Shown here one piece after another: positions 10,961-23,087 of a stretch of DNA of 64,000 bases (its first letter is position 1; every line of letters starts with the position of its first letter). The position numbers were made by a program, and so were the translations under genes. The notes under the pieces were generated by a model. It searched no databases. It was not told the DNA's origin and saw only the letters and a list, made by a program, of their open reading frames with translations. The DNA comes from Torreya grandis (lineage: Eukaryota > Streptophyta > Pinopsida > Cupressales > Taxaceae): the NCBI GenBank assembly GCA_037957365.1, contig JARHVA010002683.1, positions 1,220,001-1,284,000 on the forward strand, written 5' to 3'.

Positions 10961-13900
10961 GAATAATTGTGGAGATTAAATATGAGGTAATTCAGCTAGG
11001 GGAACAAAATAAGTTATAATAATAGGAGACCACAATAAGCTATGGTCATTAAAATACAACCCTATGTAAAATCCATCCCCCACGCACTTCAAGTTGGTTT
11101 TGATGTCTTTAGAATCCCTATAAATTATTTTGACCATACAAGAGATAAAAATATTTACATGAACCATAGTGATGAGAAGGGACTGAAAGCCAATATTTTG
11201 CCAACTAGTTTTACCATAGGTAGACAACATATAGATAGAATGTCTTAGAAAAAAATTCCAAGATTCATTACCCTTAATAGCCTCAACAACCCACTTAGCA
11301 CACAATGCCATACTTTGCTAATAGCTGTCAATAATTTTAGTTCCACCTTTATCATGAGGGAGGCAACAAATATCCTAGGCCTTGTAATAAAAACCCGAGG
11401 CATCGTTATAATTGTCCCAGAGGAATTATCTAAGGATTTTGTCCATAACATCATAAGAGGCCTTGAATGGATTCCAATAACAAGAATAGTAGACATGAAT
11501 AATGTCCAATATTTTGGTTCAAATCTGAATCTTGCCTGTTAGAGATAAGGGCTTAGTGATCTAATATTCAATATTCTCTTTAACATTGTTGAGGACATAA
11601 TATAGAAGTTCATATAGAGAACTACCAAAATAAATTGGGATACCTAAGAACATGAATTTATTATTTTGATAAATCTATTACTAATTGTACTTCTGAATCC
11701 ACTCAGGTATATGGATCATGTTTTGTCAAAAACAATGAGTTTTGCTCCATTGGAAGATGGAGCTATAAGCTAGAAAAAAAGTGCCAAGGCATTGAATATA
11801 TTGATTAAAGGTGGAATTTTGTTCTTCAATCATGAGAAAGGTGTCATCTATAAACTACACATTGACAACTAGGAGGTACAATCTAGCAAAAAAATCTCCA
11901 AAGAAGCCCTCGAGAAACTCTAGAAGGCAAGAGATAACCAAGGGCTTCAACAAATAACACATAAAGCACTAGAGTAATGGGACAAGCTTGGAAAATATAA
12001 ATTTGAAGCTCAATTTTGTTGGTTTTATGCCCATTAATAGTGGCAGAATATGAAACATCATGAAGTAACATGTATGTACTACATAAACTAAGTAGGGGCC
12101 AAAGTCAATATCCTTGAGCATGCCAAGAATAAATTTCTATTCAATATTATCATAAGCCTTTCCAAAGTCTAATTTAATAAAAAATAGTTCTCTAGAGAGA
12201 GGAATGGGCCAAAGATAGTCCTTCTCAAACCATAATAAGATTATCCAAAATTTAAAAACATCTAATATATCATATTTTCTCTAGTTTAAAAATGTAAATT
12301 AAAATGATTGAGATGTGGTTGGTGATGGATTTATCAATAATATTTTAAGAAACATTGAACAATTTTATCAGCCTCCAATTGGTAAGCAACTTAGGATCTC
12401 TATCTAAGGAGTGAATTTGATATTACCTTGGTTGATCATGGGTGTAAGAGATTGATTCTATAAGGGTTCTTTGTATGCTTATAGTAAATCAAGTTTGATA
12501 AAATCCCATGTTGCTTTATAAAATTCATGTTGGAAACCATTAGGGCCAATGGATTTATCATTGGTCATGTAATGTAGAGCCTCTATGAACTCCTAAAAGG
12601 TGAGTGGGGAATAAAAAATATGTTGATTGGTAGGCATGAGCTTATGAGGTACCACATCAAGGCATTTAAAAATTGCTTGGGTTCACTCAACTGGGAAAGA
12701 TTGGGATCAAAAAATCATCTTATAGTGTTCAATGAAATCTCAAGACATATTAGATGGAGATGTTGACTGGTATTGAAAAAATTGAATGGTTTTGATTTCC
12801 CTATGAGATTTATTATATTTTAGTGCTTTAAATTTTTATTTAAGTCCTTGTCAGCAATTTCTAGCTAATGTAGCCAAGCACAAAGCTACGTGCATCTAAC
12901 CTGAGGGATACATATTGCCTTATGGTGATGTTTGAGAGAGAATAAAAGTCATTACAAGTAAGTGTTACAAATATCAAGCTCAAGAGAGACATAGACCCAT
13001 CAGAACTTGTTAAGCATGACCTTTTCTAATCACTTTCTGATCCAAAGAATATGTTTTCCATGGAGTTGGAGGAAGGAGGTTGTGTGTATAATGGACTCAT
13101 TCCATAAATCAATCTAGTTAATGGTATATGGGGGCTCTAACATGAGGTTTCATATCTGTGTTATGACTTAGATCATTCCATCATGACTTGACATAGAAGT
13201 GTTAATGATATATTGATCATGTGTAACATTGTATTATCCCAAAGTCCATTCCAACTTACAAGAAATAGGGGAATTGTATGAAAAATAATACTATAATGAA
13301 TGCTAACAAGTTGGCCATCAATGCTGGAAAAGGATAAAATGTTTTTCTCTAAAAAAATAAAGGAGTTGCTATATTTGAGCATGTGGTGATCCCCAGATTG
13401 GTATTTGGATGATATAAATAAAGAGTTGGGGTTAAATGCCCATTATTGATGGATTGGGTCTGCTATAAAAAATTAGACTAATGCGCCAAAACCAATCCTC
13501 ACATTCACTAATGCACCATTTCATGGTGAGGGCCCTGACCTCATATTAGGGGTGCCCAATAATGTTTAAATCTCCATATGCTAGCCACATGATAACATGC
13601 AACCCTTAGCCAAAAATTGCCAAAGTAGTGAGCGGTAAGGGCCATAATTAAGTAAATAGATGTCATGAATGGAAAATGGATGGACATCATTGTCAAGAAT
13701 AATATTGACTAACCAATATGAATGGTTCTCCCCTATAGAAATAATGCCATGTGAAAACTTAGGTGAAACTAACATACAAGTGGCACCTCATCCCACCTCA
13801 TAAAAGGTAGTGATCTATGTTGCATCATACCATATGCTTCACAATGTAATCTAAAGGATAAATTTTGACACTTTAACTTCTTACAAATAGATAATATCTC
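10960..13900 (-). mobile_element. decayed L1-like LINE: endonuclease, reverse transcriptase, C-terminal region
   Basis: A non-LTR retrotransposon read right to left. The endonuclease part is at about 13800-13500 (VSPKFSHGIISIG, NYGPYRSLLWQFLAKG). The RT runs from about 12640 to 11800. The C-terminal region runs to about 11000, with FLGIPIYFGSSL, LTGKIQI..KIL.IIHVYYS.CW.P, FLW, CCLPHDKGGTKI and ALCAKWVVEAIKG..SWN; this order is typical of plant L1 ORF2. ORF1 was not found, so the 5' end is truncated near 13.9 kb, where a gypsy LTR begins. Many in-frame stops show it is inactive. The left (3') limit is uncertain and no poly(A) tail was located. Confidence 0.8.
11800..12640 (-). pseudogene. LINE reverse transcriptase domain
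   Basis: RT blocks seen in order on the minus strand: ITNDKSIGPNGFQHEFYK..WDFIKLD (L1 block N..K.PGPDGF..EF.K..W, about 12590-12510); FFIKLDFGKAYDNIEWKF-type block (about 12190-12130; L1 consensus LDF.KAYD...W, here with one stop); ATINGHKTNKIELQIYIFQA and CPITLVLYVLFVEALGYLL (NG.....F...RG.RQGCPL.P.LF...E.L, about 12040-11930); and the catalytic FIDDTFLM (family F-A-D-D-T, about 11850). The two catalytic Asp of the last motif are kept. Stop codons and frame changes between blocks make it a pseudogene. This gives the clearest identity for the whole 11-13.9 kb stretch. Confidence 0.85.
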
Positions 13901-13973
13901 AAAAACCAATCTACTAACAAGTAACATACACATATTATTTGTGGGTAGACTCTATAAGACTACTAAAATTCCA

Positions 13974-14357
13974 TAATAAACCTAAATACTATCAAGACAA
14001 ATAAATTACTAAAAGGCAATCATTATAAAATAATAACCTATATTGATTCATATTGAATGAATTCAAATAATTAAAAACCATGCATAAATAAGGCTGAACT
14101 CAGAATTAGAGTTGACATGTAAAATTTGGAACTCAAAAAATAAATAAAACTTGACTTGCTATTTTTAGCAACTATTATTTTTAGTATTTTTAACATGAAA
14201 GCATTCATAACTCTAAACATATCTAAAAATAAACTAAACTCTAAAATTATCCTAACAAATGAATTTCAACTGAAGTTGAAGTCTGGTTACAAAAATAGAC
14301 TAGAAGAAGGTATCAAAAGTGATGGCCTCTAGAAGCTTAGTCTCTTTTTCTCCATCA
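13974..14357 (-). mobile_element. gypsy-family LTR with internal deletion
   Basis: Left end TAATAAACCTAAATACTATC and right end TTCTCCATCA match the family LTR ends. The middle keeps GATTCATATTGAATGAATT, CCATGCATAAATAAGG, GAGTTGACATGTAAAATTTG and CAACTGAAGTTGAAGTCTGG. It is about 180 bp shorter than the full LTRs because a block before GTGATGGCCTCTAGAAG is missing. The polypurine-tract remnant TTCTCCTAGAGG follows at once, so it was a 3' LTR, but no recognisable internal sequence remains beyond that. Confidence 0.7.
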
Positions 14358-14620
14358 TTCTCCTAGAGGTATTGGAGAGACAATATTATAAGATTATACC
14401 AAGGGTAATTCAAATAATTTAGTAAAATCATTTGTATTGAGTGTCCATGTAATTGGTTGTACACATAGTCCACACACATTGCTTATAAACACTACTCATC
14501 TCAACCTATTCAAAGCACTAGTAGCCATGTGGAAGGCTAAAATCCTAACACCTAGGTTTTGATTATGATTCTAAATTTTGATAAAAATATGATCCATTTA
14601 GTTGTATTTGAACACAAAAT

Positions 14621-14732
14621 AATTAAAAATGCAAAGAATTATTAAACTAGGAAATAACATACCGAGAAATTTTAAGAATTAAAAATATAAAGAATTACTA
14701 AACTGGAAAATAACATACTAAGAAATTTTAGC
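14621..14732. repeat. 56-bp tandem duplication
   Basis: Two adjacent 56-bp units, each starting AATTAAAAAT then containing AAGAATTA, TAAACT and AAATAACATAC. They differ at roughly half a dozen positions, so the duplication is older than the 63-bp one at 3.96 kb. Confidence 0.8.
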
Positions 14733-14790
14733 AACCTAAAATTTAATAGCATCTGCCTAATAATCTTTTAGAAAATTAAATATATCCACC

Positions 14791-15056
14791 TCTGACCATA
14801 AAACAAAATATCAAAAAGGGTCCAAACCCTAACACTCAAAGATTAGTATAATACCCAAATTCATTGTGGATGCATTTGACATTGATGTGCATTAAACAGA
14901 TTTGAAAGGTACTCTACAATATTAAAATGTGGAAAAAGTAGAAAACAACACAAAGATAGGAATAAATATAGAATAGTCCAAGAACTGATCCTTTGACCAA
15001 AAAAATAGAATATTACAAATGGTCCAAACCCTAACACTAAAATATTAGTAAAATAA
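14791..15056. repeat. direct repeat pair about 202 bp apart
   Basis: GGTCCAAACCCTAACACT with its flanks (TGACCA upstream, ATTAGTA downstream) occurs at 14791-14855 and again at 14992-15056. The spacing and imperfect match suggest an old segmental duplication. Nothing in it looks coding. Confidence 0.65.
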
Positions 15057-16980
15057 AACAAGCATAAAAAACATGTAATGTAGAGTGTTAGACACTAACC
15101 TACCCTAACTTTGTATTCAAGTTTGACCTTAAGTCCCTAGAATAAGTTGCTTTACTCTATTTTATTATTAGGGCAAAGTATTCCTAAAGAAGACAAGGTC
15201 ACGAGTTGGACTATATTTATATTTTTGTTCTATAGGTAAATTCCATCAGACTATTTCAAAGGATAGTTTCAAATATTTAAAAACAAAATATGCACAACCT
15301 ATTTGTATCAAGGTCAAGTATAGGATTGCAGACCAATTTTGGACAACATCATTTGCTTGCTAGCCATCAAGGACTAGCCAAAATATAAATCAATTGCTAC
15401 CAAAATATATTGCCATTTTCATCTTATGATTGCATCCCATGAAGTGAATCCCATTTTCATGTGAATGTATCAAGGCTTAGTAGTTGTACCACCCTTCCAT
15501 AGAAACCTACGAAAAATAAAAAATAAAATTACCATTGTGTGATTTTGATAGAGTAAACACATGACTACACTAAAATTGCCTTGAATCATGAAATTATCAT
15601 AATAACATAGAAATATTTTAGCAAATATGCATAAAGGAAAATTGATATTATACTAGACTGGCTAAAATCCTAACAACTTACCTTGGTAAATTACTCACAT
15701 CCTTATTAGCCCATAAAATAAGGCATGGTCATTCACTAGTGAATTCAGATTTTATCTTATGTTAAAGGTGAATGGAGACTAAAGAAAGCCATTCGGGACT
15801 AATAATAAACATAATAAACTAGTCAATGAGGTATCATCATGAGGGGTAACATTGAATATAGTGATTCACACATTGAGGGCATGATAATGATGAGAAGGGT
15901 CCCATTTCATTTATGAAAGTTGTTTCCTGACCTACAATAACAAGCCCCCATTAAACTCCTTTAACCTAACACACTAAAACCACTTTGTATCCTTTGTCAA
16001 AGAGCACATTGGAATGGTGCAAGAAAGTAAAGAATGGTTTTCATTTAGAGGTGTCATTTTATACTTAAAAAATCATTGGCCAAATCTATCAAATATTCAA
16101 TCCTATATTACTAAGTTATGATAGACCTAATTCAAAAGTCAAATATAAATTAATGGTTTATTCACTATGTTTTTTTTTTTTTTAATCTCATTTTGGATAG
16201 AGATACAATTATTTAGGATTAAGTTATTGAAATGAATCATCCACCTCTTATTATGAAACCATAGTATCCATCCTTCAACTCACTAAATGAATCCATTACC
16301 ATTATACATGTATGAGTTCACCTTCCTCATTTATGTTTGAAATTTTGTGTTGAAAGATATTTTAGGGTAATACGAAACACCATCGGTGAGTTTTAGATGA
16401 TATATTCTACCATTACCGATTCTCTAGTACCATTTTGCATGCATCATTTGAAACATTGATATCTCAAATGACCTACCATAAAACTTCGACTTGAATGTTT
16501 TGCTACATGACATTTCACATGGTATGCAATAGGTCAAAGATAAATCAGGAGTCTTACTTATGGGAGGATGTCCTTTTAGATCTCATTACAGTGCATAGAT
16601 AAAACCTGGAGAGCGAGGTTTTGGATTCAGTGTTGAAAGCAACAAATTGTAATAAAAATATTTCATTTTTGAAGTGAGGCTCCTACAGAGATATTACATT
16701 AAAATAAAATAATGAGATGTCAAGAACATTGGTAGAACCAAGGGATCTTATTTCAAAAGGTAAAGTAACTAATTACTCATATGTTAAATTTAAACCTATT
16801 CATTCTTTTGGAAGTGTCCATCCATTTATTTTTTCAATCAGAAAATTCATAAGTTACGACAGATTGGAACGTTAAGAGAAAAAAGAGAAAAATAAAAAAT
16901 AAAATCCCAAAGGTCCATGAATCAACCAACGTGACCCTTCTCTTCCATGAAAAACATGTTAGGGGAGGAAGGTCATTGTC

Positions 16981-17272
16981 ACTTGATAGGCCATAGTATG
17001 AATATGTAAGTAAATAATTGTATTATTGTTTAAAATTAGGTGAGTGTTTTATATTCAAATATGTTAATCTAAATTATTTGTTAGAAAATATCACATAGAG
17101 TTTTTAAAAAATAGGATTGTGAGAGATTTAATGGATATGTTGAGATAATTATTCTTTTTGGATATATCTTCACTATATATGTAAATGTGTGGTATTGAAT
17201 TGTGATTGACTAAAAACCATGTTGTGCATATTTAAATATTCGACACTTTATTAATATGGGTTAATTCATAAT
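16981..17272 (+). mobile_element. LTR-like block, left partner of 24453-24740
   Basis: GGTGAGTGTTTTATATT, ATTTGTTAGAA..ATCAC, TAGAGTT, GAGATAATTATT, GGATATAT and TTGAATTGTGATTGA occur in the same order here and at 24.52-24.74 kb. Just left is AGGGGAGGAA, a polypurine-like tract also found in front of the right partner. Just right is CTGGAATCAAGAGTAGGTTC, a degenerate match to the tRNA-Met primer site pattern TGGTATCAGAGCAGGTTC. Together this suggests the 5' LTR of an old plus-strand copia-type element, but the divergence is high. Confidence 0.45.
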
Positions 17273-18752
17273 ACTGGAATCAAGAGTAGGTTCCTTATGA
17301 GCTTCTCTAGATACCCTCTTTTCATTTATTTATAGATCAAAATAATTTTTTAGTTATGCAATGCAACCCACATGAAAATTTCATTATTTCTACCATTCAC
17401 CTTCTTTACATATTATAATAAACTTTCAGTGAAAATCACATGCACAATTGTTACAAACGTCATTCACAAGGATTATCCTATAAAATCCATTTTGTTTGAT
17501 CTAATCACTATTTACATGTCACTTTATTGGCTATATATATATAGACAGATAGTGTGCCTTTTTCTGACAAGGTTACATCATTTTCGAGAAGGTTAAAGTT
17601 TTGGTTTGTTGTAATTATCATGGCCTAGATCATACTCTATGAAATCAAACACGGCATCACATTCCACTCAGCATCAAGCTTCACACAGACAGATTTGTGC
17701 TTCTAGTGTTTGACATTCAGACTAGCTTGCATTGACAGCCGCATTCAGAGGATCTTGCATCGGGAACATTCACATTCAAAAGAGTCTTCCCACGCTAGCT
17801 GAGCTCAACTTGTCCACCTCTGCAAATCGGCATTTTGTACATCAACCTCGGCATAAGGATTTGTGGTTGTTTATCCTTCATATTTGTAGCAACTTGTATT
17901 GTAGTCCAAAACTGACTCTTGGCTTGCAATGGGAAATTTTCCTATTTCCGCTCTTTATTGCATTTTGTATAAAGTAGTGGATTAATAGGTGTAAATAAGA
18001 CAATATATTGGGTATTTGAAATCTCGTAGAGGAAAATACACAATTTCAAAGCCCTATTCACTAAGCTCCTGATCACAAGCTTCCTCTCCACGACGGACTG
18101 CAAGGATCAAACTTCCCTTATTGACAACTCACCTCACAACACTCTTTCGATGACAAGTCCATGCTTTGCCTTCTCCAATTCAGGGGAAAAATTCGAATGC
18201 TCCGACTCCGTTTAGGTGTTTTAGGTTTGTAGTTTTAAAGTTTATTTAGAGCCCTCGGTTGGTTGGTTGGGTTTTGTAATTAATTAATTAATTAATTTTG
18301 GCTTTATTTTGTAGTTTTGTTACGTTTTTGATATAGTTTTAAGTGAACTTTAGTTTTATGGGTTTAGGTTTTATGAAAAAGTTTTTGTTATGTATGATTG
18401 TAGTTAATTTTTTTCACATAGACAATAAAATTAGGTTGTTTTATTTTGTTCTTTTTTCCGGGAGTAGAAGGGTGAGGTGGTTGTTTATATTTTTATGCTA
18501 TTTATAATTTAATATTATTATTTTAATTGATTTTTGAGTATATTTATAATTATTTATTTTTTATTGTGTCAAATAAATTTATATTTTATTACTTTTGTCT
18601 AATCTAATGTTTATATTTTCTTGTCGTTATCATTGTATTTAATATGAGTGTATGTCGAATTTTGTCAATAATATTAAATAAGCTTAGGATGAATATATTT
18701 TTCAAATAAAATAAGATTTTTAATGTAATAAAGTCTTTTTTTATAAGAATAC
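17273..18752 (+). other. putative internal remnant of an old plus-strand element; no domains
   Basis: Lies between the LTR-like block and the inserted minus-strand copia element. 17.64-18.2 kb is less AT-rich (CATCACATTCCACTCAGCAT and similar C-rich text), with an 81-codon ORF of no recognised family. A short TTAA tandem repeat occupies about 18277-18299. No gag or pol motif is readable, so assignment to the plus-strand element rests only on the flanks. Confidence 0.35.
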
Positions 18753-18963
18753 TATTAGCAAGTTAAAAATGTTTTTCGTTGATTCAAAACAGAGGTGCAA
18801 AGCATATATATACAATGTGATGGAAATTTCTAGAAAGATTTAAGCATCTTTGTAATATCTATTCATATAATTTCAGAAACTTTTTAAAATAATGTAATAT
18901 TTATCTTGTTATTCACAGTTGGAGAATTCTAGAGGGTTTGTGACTATCCATGTTGTGCTATCA
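18753..18963 (-). repeat. 3' LTR of the copia element
   Basis: 211 bp, the same length as its partner and alignable without large gaps. On the minus strand it starts TGATAGCACAACATGG and ends CTTGCTAATA. Scattered substitutions against the right LTR show that insertion was not recent. Confidence 0.9.
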
Positions 18964-18973
18964 TTCCCCCCTT
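18964..18973 (-). other. polypurine tract of the copia element
   Basis: On the minus strand this is AAGGGGGGAA, ending exactly where the 3' LTR starts with TGATAG. It serves as plus-strand primer during reverse transcription. Confidence 0.85.
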
Positions 18974-19099
18974 ATTACATTATTTTTACAAATGTACTCC
19001 TTAAACATTTTAAACTTTACCTTCCTAGGAGATTTTGTAAGGATATATGATATTTGTGCATTTGTAGGGTAGTACTAGAGCTAGATATGATGATGTAAA

Positions 19100-19400
19100 A
19101 CTTGTTCTCAAATGTAGTGACATTCTACCTCTATGTGTTTTATCCTTTCATGATAAACAAGATTCTTAACAAGTTTTAACACAACTTGATTGTCACAGTA
19201 AATGATGGGTGGCTTCTTTTCTTCATAGCCCATATCTACTAGTGTACTACGTAACCATATCACTTCGCACACAGCACCACGTGTGATGTGATATTCTGAT
19301 TCAATGGATGAAAGACTAATAACTATTGATTTCTTACTAATCCACGATATTAGTCTAGATCCAAGATGAAATATGTATCTTGGCATTGATTTTATATCAT
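19100..19400 (-). pseudogene. copia RNase H domain
   Basis: The minus strand reads SRLISWISKKSIVISLSSIE then SEYHITRGAVCEVIWLRSTL, IIYCDNQVVLKLVKNLVYHE and RIKHIEVECHYI. This matches the copia RNase H pattern SKKQ..V.LSS.EAEY...A.CE..WLR.LL, CDNQ..L.L..NPV.H.RTKHIE...H.I almost throughout. The frame is open for 92 codons here. The N-terminal part (YTDSDWAGD..) lies upstream near 19400-19440 with weaker conservation. Confidence 0.9.
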
Positions 19401-19479
19401 CAATAGATCCGATGTAGTCCGAGTCTATATATCCTTGTAAGAAGAATTGAGTATTCTTCTTATACTCCAGACCATACTC

Positions 19480-20460
19480 AAGTATACCTCAGACATATCT
19501 TAAAACATGATTTGATGCTATCCAGTGACATTTCTTTAGTTCTTGCATAAATCTAGAGAGATAACTCACATCAAAACATATATCTAGTCCGGTGTATGTC
19601 AATTAGATGAGACTCCTGATGTGTTATCTGTATAGAGTTGCATCTACTTGAGGTGAGTTCTAGAATTGATAAAGTTATAAGACTTTATCCATTGGTGTTG
19701 AAAGTGATTTACAATCTAACATTCTATACATTTCTAGGAGTGTCTTGGCATATTTGATCTGGGAGATAAAAATGTGATTCTATTTCTACCATATCTCTAA
19801 ACCAAAACAACAGTGTAATAGTCCCAAATCAGTCATGTTGAAGGATCTTTTGAGATCATTCTTCACAATATTAACCTAATCTTCTAAACTTCCTGTGATC
19901 ACAAGATCATCTACATACTAAACAAGAATGATGATTTCTAATCCAACCTTCTTTATATACCAGTTAGAATCTGAGAGGCTATGATTAAAACCATGCTACA
20001 AAAGGTGACCATATATTTTGGTGTACCATGCCCTAGGAGCTTGTTTCAATCCATAAAGTGATTTGATGAGACGACATACCTTTTTAGGATGTTTTTCATC
20101 AACAAATATTTTTGGTTGGGTCATGTACACTTCTTCCTTCAGATCACCATTAAGAAAAGCACATTTGACATCCATCTACTCAATTCACCATCCATTATGT
20201 GCTTCGAGTGTGCAAACAACTCTGATGGTGTTGATATTTGCAGTGGGTGCAAAGGTTTCTTCATGGTCAATGCCCTCTTTCTAAACATATGCCTTTGCTA
20301 CTAGCTGTGCTTTATGTTTGTAGATGGATCCATTTGCCTTGTATTTTGTCTTGAAAACACATTTGTAGCCTATGGGCTTCTTTCCTGTTGGTAGATCAAC
20401 AAGTTCCCAAGTTTGATTCTTCATGAGTGACTCATACTTGGTATCCATCAATTTCTTCTC
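19480..20460 (-). pseudogene. copia reverse transcriptase
   Basis: Minus-strand reading from 20449: MDTKYESLMKNQTWELVDLP, YKCVFKTKYKANGSIYKHKA, LVAKAYV then stop, [52 protein letters not shown], and the catalytic YVDDLVITG at about 19900. These are the standard copia RT blocks; the catalytic Asp of block A (D-V-K-x-A-F-L-N-G) and the YVDD pair are intact. At least three in-frame stops occur (after KAYV, inside HNGW..MDV, and before YVDD), so it is inactive. Confidence 0.93.
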
Positions 20461-20766
20461 ATGAGGTTAAGTTAAAGCTTCACAAACACTGTCAGGTTCA
20501 GAGCTATCAACTATTGTACTCATAAGTGCAAAATTTACCTCATGCCTAGTCTGACTCCTCGTTCTAACTCTAGATGAATGAGTGTCTCTACTGGTACCTA
20601 ATACCAACTTTGAATGGTGACTCTATTGTTGTTGTGATGAACTTCTTGGTGGATGTGAAGAACTATTTGGTGGATGTTCTAAATCTCCAAGATCAACATA
20701 TAGTTCTCCTTGCAGTTCTAGAAGATCTAATTCTCCAATATCAACATACAACTCTCTTTTTGGCTT

Positions 20767-21620
20767 TCAATTTTCCTCATTATCTGACTCAAGAAGTAAA
20801 TTTTGAGAGGTGATTGGTGTTGATCTGTCATTCTGCACCATTAAGTCAAAAGATGACTTGTCAAATACCACATCTTTATTGTCACAGATTTTTCTCATTT
20901 TTGGATCCTTGAGATGATATGCCTTTGAAGTAGTGTTGTATTCTAATAGGATGCATGGGAGTGTTTTTGACTTGAGTTTCTTCATGTTATTTGTTGGTAC
21001 ATGCATATAAGCTATGAAACCCAACACGCATAAATGATAAATCAAAGGCTTTCTACCACTCCATACCTCTTTTGGCATTTTATCCTTCAATAGTTTCGTT
21101 GGTGCTCAGTTGAGAAGATAAATAGTAGTTTGGACTGCTTCTGCCTAATAGAAATTCTCTAGCTTAGCTATTGATAACATATAGTGAGCCATCTCCATCA
21201 TGATTCAATTACATCTCTCAATAACACCATTCTACTGGGGTGTGTAGGGAGTAATCAAATTTTGTTTTATACCTTGTTGGTTCAGGAACGCCAAGAATTT
21301 ATTTGACATGAATTCCCCCCTTGATCTGAGTGGAGGTGAAGTAGAGATTGTCCTATCTCATTCACAACCTATTGATAGAAGATCTGTAAATGATAAAGTG
21401 CTTCACTCTTTTTCTTTAAGAAGAATACCCACATCTTCTGGGAGTAGTCATCCATGAATAGTTGGAATTACTTATATCCTGAGAATGAATCAGGTAGTGG
21501 GCCACAAAAATTAGTGTGAATAGCTTCCAATTGTTTCTTGGCATGAAATAAATTTCCTTTGAATGGATCCCTATGTTGTTTACCTATAAGGCAACTAGGG
21601 AAATGGGCAAGAAACTGGAT
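20767..21620 (-). pseudogene. copia integrase
   Basis: Reading leftward from about 21560: HTNFCGPLPDSFSGYK and MDDYSQKMWVFFLKKKSEAL (first catalytic Asp region), HSDQGGEFMSNKF (second Asp), TPYTPQ.NGVIER (catalytic Glu), MAHYMLSIAKLENFY, and then from 21090 the C-terminal part MPKEVWSGRKP..HLCVLGF with VVFDKSSF near its end. All three residues of the D-D-E triad are present. Stops interrupt the frame between blocks. The order protease, integrase, RT identifies the element as copia and not gypsy. Confidence 0.9.
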
Positions 21621-21869
21621 AGCTTTGGAAGTCCACGTACCATCCCTTTAGTACTTAAATCATATACTAAACTGGCAGATAAATGACCATATCGGTAGTG
21701 CCAGAGGGAAGTGGATTCTACCATTAAGGTAGATAATACCACTGTAGAAGATGAAACAACATCTAGAGGAAATAATTTGTCTTTAAGAAAAGCCTTAGCA
21801 AAAACTTTAATTTTTCATGATATCAGGTAAGTTTTGATGTTGTTTTTGACAATAAAACTCCACCTTTAG

Positions 21870-22130
21870 ATGGTTATTCAATAGTTGGCTAACCAATAAG
21901 AGATTAGATGTCAGACCAAGAACGTATAGTACCTTTGTTAGTGTATATTTTTGCATTGTAAGAGGAATGGTAACTTGTCCTATTCCTTTTATAATCTACT
22001 CTTTGTCATCTCTAATCCTAACTTGATCTCTATTGGGTTGGTCTATCAGTGAATTGAATAGCTTATTGTCACCTAACATATGTTTGGTGGCACTAGAATC
22101 AATCAACCAGATATTCCTTGTGGTCTATGA
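21870..22130 (-). pseudogene. copia protease and gag-pre-integrase
   Basis: The minus strand reads WLIDSSATKHML (family W.LDSGA..HM; here D-S-S-A in place of D-S-G-A), NKLFNSL, GIGQVTIPL and KVLYVLGLTSNLLLVSQLL. This is the conserved copia end-of-protease pattern V.YVP.L..NLLSV.QL. The Gly-to-Ser change in the active-site triad would be expected to inactivate it. Confidence 0.85.
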
Positions 22131-22239
22131 GGTTTGGAAGACTAGTACCAAATTCTTGTCTTCATAAGATATCTCTTCTTCAAATATATCATCTTATTGA
22201 GCAATGAGATGTCCCTTTTGCTTCTATTGATGGGGATGT

Positions 22240-22384
22240 CTTTTCAATTTTTGAGAATTGTCTCACCTTGATGTGCTACTAGACCCTTATTTTTAGGCAT
22301 TATACTAGTAGTTGTCTGTGTTGTGAGAATTGGCTCAACAGATATGACACCATTTCTTTGACTTTTAAGATTTTTGATGTCAAG

Positions 22385-22424
<40 letters not shown>

Positions 22425-23087
22425 TTTCTATGGCTACTTATCTGGAGGCCCTTTATGAAACTTTTTACCTTGTTGCCTCTTTGAGATAAGAGATTTATCT
22501 TTGAACTCATCTTGGATTGAGTTGATAGCTTCTTCTTGCTGTAATAGGTTCATGAGCTCTGCGAATGATATTGATTATTTGATGATATTTAATGTCATGA
22601 TGAACACTCTAAATTTGGAAGGTAGTGCTCTCAAGGTAATCTAGACCAAGAGATCATCTTCTACCTTCTAACTGAGTGCTAGTATCTTCGTCTGTATTTC
22701 AACCACTTGATGTAAGAATTCCTCAACTTTATCATCGGAATCCATGGTGATTGTGCGAAGTATCTATTACAAATGGAGGATATTCATCTTATTCTTTGCC
22801 TCATATATGGTCGCTAACTTGTCCCATGCTACCTTTAGATCATCAATGTCCCTGATATGTGGTTGGATGTCGTCAGTGATGCTTAGCATGATTACCATCA
22901 AGGCTTTTGTAGTAGCCTTATCATACTTTTCACATGCATCAGGACCAGTGGAAGCTTGCTCATCTCCTGTCATGATTCCCCATAATCCTTCGAATATAAG
23001 GATCATGCGCATCTTATTTTTCCATGCAACATAATTTGGCCCTTTAAGTAGTTGGGCATCCGAGAGAAGTAGTTTTAGAGTAGACAT
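22240..23087 (-). pseudogene. copia gag
   Basis: Starts at ATG 23087 with MSTLKLLLSDAQLLKGPNYV then AWKNKMRMILIFEGLW; the G-x-N-Y..W...M...L...LW pattern is that of copia gag (UBN2/DUF4219 type). An open run of 106 codons is followed by frameshifts. Near 22424-22386 a (CAA)n run encodes 13 consecutive Asn, an unusual low-complexity insertion before the protease. No intact CCHC knuckle could be read. Confidence 0.85.
22386..22424 (-). repeat. (TTG)n / (CAA)n microsatellite inside gag
   Basis: Thirteen trinucleotide repeats with no interruption, encoding poly-Asn on the gag strand. The purity shows recent expansion compared with the age of the element. Confidence 0.95.

Larger units (their letters stand above)
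14358..16980. other. unassigned region with small local duplications
   Basis: No gene or transposon domain recognised. It contains the two local duplications listed separately, a T-run near 16163-16176, and scattered sequence of normal complexity. The plus strand near 16540-16700 is slightly richer in G but gives no coherent ORF. Confidence 0.35.

Noticed and set aside
11042..11542. Plus-strand ORFs at 11042-11248 and 11315-11542
   Set aside because: Antisense shadows of the LINE C-terminal region, which has clear family motifs on the minus strand.
22744..23034. 96-codon plus-strand ORF and other plus-strand ORFs within 19-24 kb
   Set aside because: Antisense shadows of the copia gag and pol domains on the minus strand.
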